A DNA stretch of 64,000 nucleotides from DATJLY01 sp035604615 (GTDB lineage Bacteria; Pseudomonadota; Alphaproteobacteria; ATCC43930; CGMCC-115725). The notes beneath the pieces are model-generated. The model saw nothing but the letters and a program-made list of their open reading frames with translations. It ran no database searches and was not told the DNA's origin. The stretch lies in the NCBI GenBank assembly GCA_035604615.1, contig DATNID010000052.1:9632-73631 (forward strand). Reading direction: 5' to 3'. Both the position numbers and the translations under genes were made by a program. This document shows positions 63,466 through 64,000 of this stretch, one piece after another; position 1 is the stretch's first letter; every line of letters starts with the position of its first letter.

Positions 63466-63589
63466 CGAGGAATTATCGAGGTCTTATCGAGGTAAACCCG
63501 AGGCGGCATCGAGGCAAGATCGAGGTAAGCCCGAGGCAAGCCGAGGCGGGACCGAGGTAAGCCGGGTATTCCGCGAGGCAGGTCCGAGG
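63466..63589. repeat. degenerate tandem array of 11-bp units starting CGAGG
   Basis: CGAGG occurs at 63466, 63477, 63488, 63499, 63510, 63521, 63532, 63542, 63553, 63574 and 63585: steps of 11, one step of 10, and one of 21 where a unit is decayed. Each is followed by six variable bases, most often (T/C)AAG(C/A)(C/T). It fills the gap after cfa, and I see no coding frame in it. Confidence 0.85.
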
Positions 63590-63641
63590 CATAGGCCCGG
63601 CTAGGTTGAACTTCGCCGGGCCAAAAGGCGTAATGTCCCGA

Positions 63642-63794
63642 TTACTTGAGATATCGCGCCATGCGCTTCTCCGCCTGGGCGTGGGTCAAGACGCAGCCCT
63701 CTTCGACCGCCTTCTCGCCGCGCGCGATGCCTTCGAGCAGCGCCAGAAGTCTTGCCACCTTCTGCTTCCGCGTGGTTACAAGCTTGGTGCGCAT
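63642..63794 (-). CDS. small antitoxin-like protein
   Basis: The 50-residue product is basic at the N-terminus (R-T-K-L-V-T-T-R-K-Q-K), then helical, with a C-terminus E-E-G-C-V-L-T-H-A-Q-A-E-K-R-M-A-R-Y-L-K that resembles the E-x-G-x-x-x-x-H-E-x-x tail of small RelB/CopG-type antitoxins. No toxin gene follows within 190 bases. Upstream is an AT-rich region with two GTGATA direct repeats at 63799 and 63809. It could be a decayed or orphan antitoxin. Confidence 0.45.
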   Translation of the reverse strand: MRTKLVTTRKQKVARLLALLEGIARGEKAVEEGCVLTHAQAEKRMARYLK

Positions 63795-63872
63795 AGGGGT
63801 GATATTAAGTGATAGTTGAGCGGGCGCAAGCGCTCCGCGCCTCATCGTGAGTGCTGGATAAGCGTTGTGCGC

Positions 63873-63949
63873 CCTTCGACTACGCTCAGGGTGAGGCGGT
63901 TTTCTTAATGCCATCAACCATGTTTCCTCATCCTGAGCGTAGTCGAAGG
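63873..63949. repeat. palindromic intergenic repeat, family B
   Basis: 24-base arms at 63873-63896 and 63926-63949, beginning CCTTCGACTACGCTCAGG, with one mismatch and a 29-base loop. Related to 20089-20183 and 32259-32360. The rest of the window to 64000 shows no clear feature. Confidence 0.85.
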
Positions 63950-64000
63950 ATGAAGGTCGCAAGATGCTCCTGCAGCACTCAAATTGAGACGCGATCCGCG

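Noticed and set aside
63466..63589. The 11-bp array as a CRISPR or plasmid iteron origin
   Set aside because: Units are far too short for CRISPR, there are no cas or rep genes, and no DnaA boxes or AT-rich unwinding region lie beside it.

Overview
The window is about 64 kb of GC-rich DNA that looks like an alphaproteobacterial chromosome, perhaps Rhodospirillales- or Reyranella-like. The main reasons are the order of several housekeeping blocks (glyQ-glyS-ppdK; lptF-lptG-lptD-surA-pdxA-rsmA; fabD-fabG-acpP-fabF-mltG-yicC-gmk; rpsF-rpsR-rplI; purM-purN), a two-subunit glycyl-tRNA synthetase, and a polyprenyl diphosphate synthase gene divergent from a DUF2007/TrmN6/S49-peptidase cluster. The species cannot be named from the sequence alone. 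No phage, plasmid, transposase, CRISPR array or rRNA operon is visible. One tRNA gene (Pro, anticodon CGG) is present.

Layout. 1-9.8 kb: the 3' end of a ygfZ-type gene, then a long leftward block DUF2007 > trmN6-like > S49 peptidase > small zinc-ribbon membrane protein > glyQ > glyS > ppdK, divergent from a rightward polyprenyl diphosphate synthase gene and tRNA-Pro. 9.8-18 kb: EamA transporter, small lipoproteins, an S41 processing protease, an acyl-CoA ligase, an acyltransferase-3 membrane protein and an MBL-fold hydrolase. 18-38 kb: an accessory, catabolism-flavoured region. It holds two orphan periplasmic binding proteins, cupins, two MFS exporters, a GST, a class II aldolase, two luciferase-like flavin oxidoreductases each near an alpha/beta hydrolase, a Tat-dependent ACMSD-type amidohydrolase, a carboxymuconolactone-decarboxylase-like protein, a VOC protein, SDR and epimerase genes, a DUF2252 protein and an OmpA-type outer-membrane protein. 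Palindromic intergenic repeats are scattered here, and two genes are damaged: an enoyl-CoA hydratase with an internal deletion and the amidohydrolase with a one-base frameshift. 38-60 kb: core genes again, namely purine synthesis, ndk, holC, pepA, LPS export, outer-membrane assembly, rsmA, gmk, fatty acid synthesis and ribosomal proteins. 60-64 kb: a fluoroacetate-dehalogenase-type hydrolase, an aldo/keto reductase, cyclopropane fatty acid synthase, an unusual 11-bp-period CGAGG array, a small antitoxin-like gene and another palindromic repeat.

How the parts work together. The fab block makes acyl chains. The lpt genes and surA build the outer membrane, and Cfa modifies its phospholipids. The 18-38 kb region reads as uptake and oxidation capacity for small organic, possibly ring-containing, compounds, but no substrate can be deduced. 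The most distinctive signals are the 11-bp phased array, an rpsF leader that fits the S6:S18 autoregulatory RNA fold, the complete defluorinase active site beside the ribosomal operon, and the paired flavin-oxidoreductase/hydrolase modules. I did not find clear evidence of a wholly new defence or mobile system.
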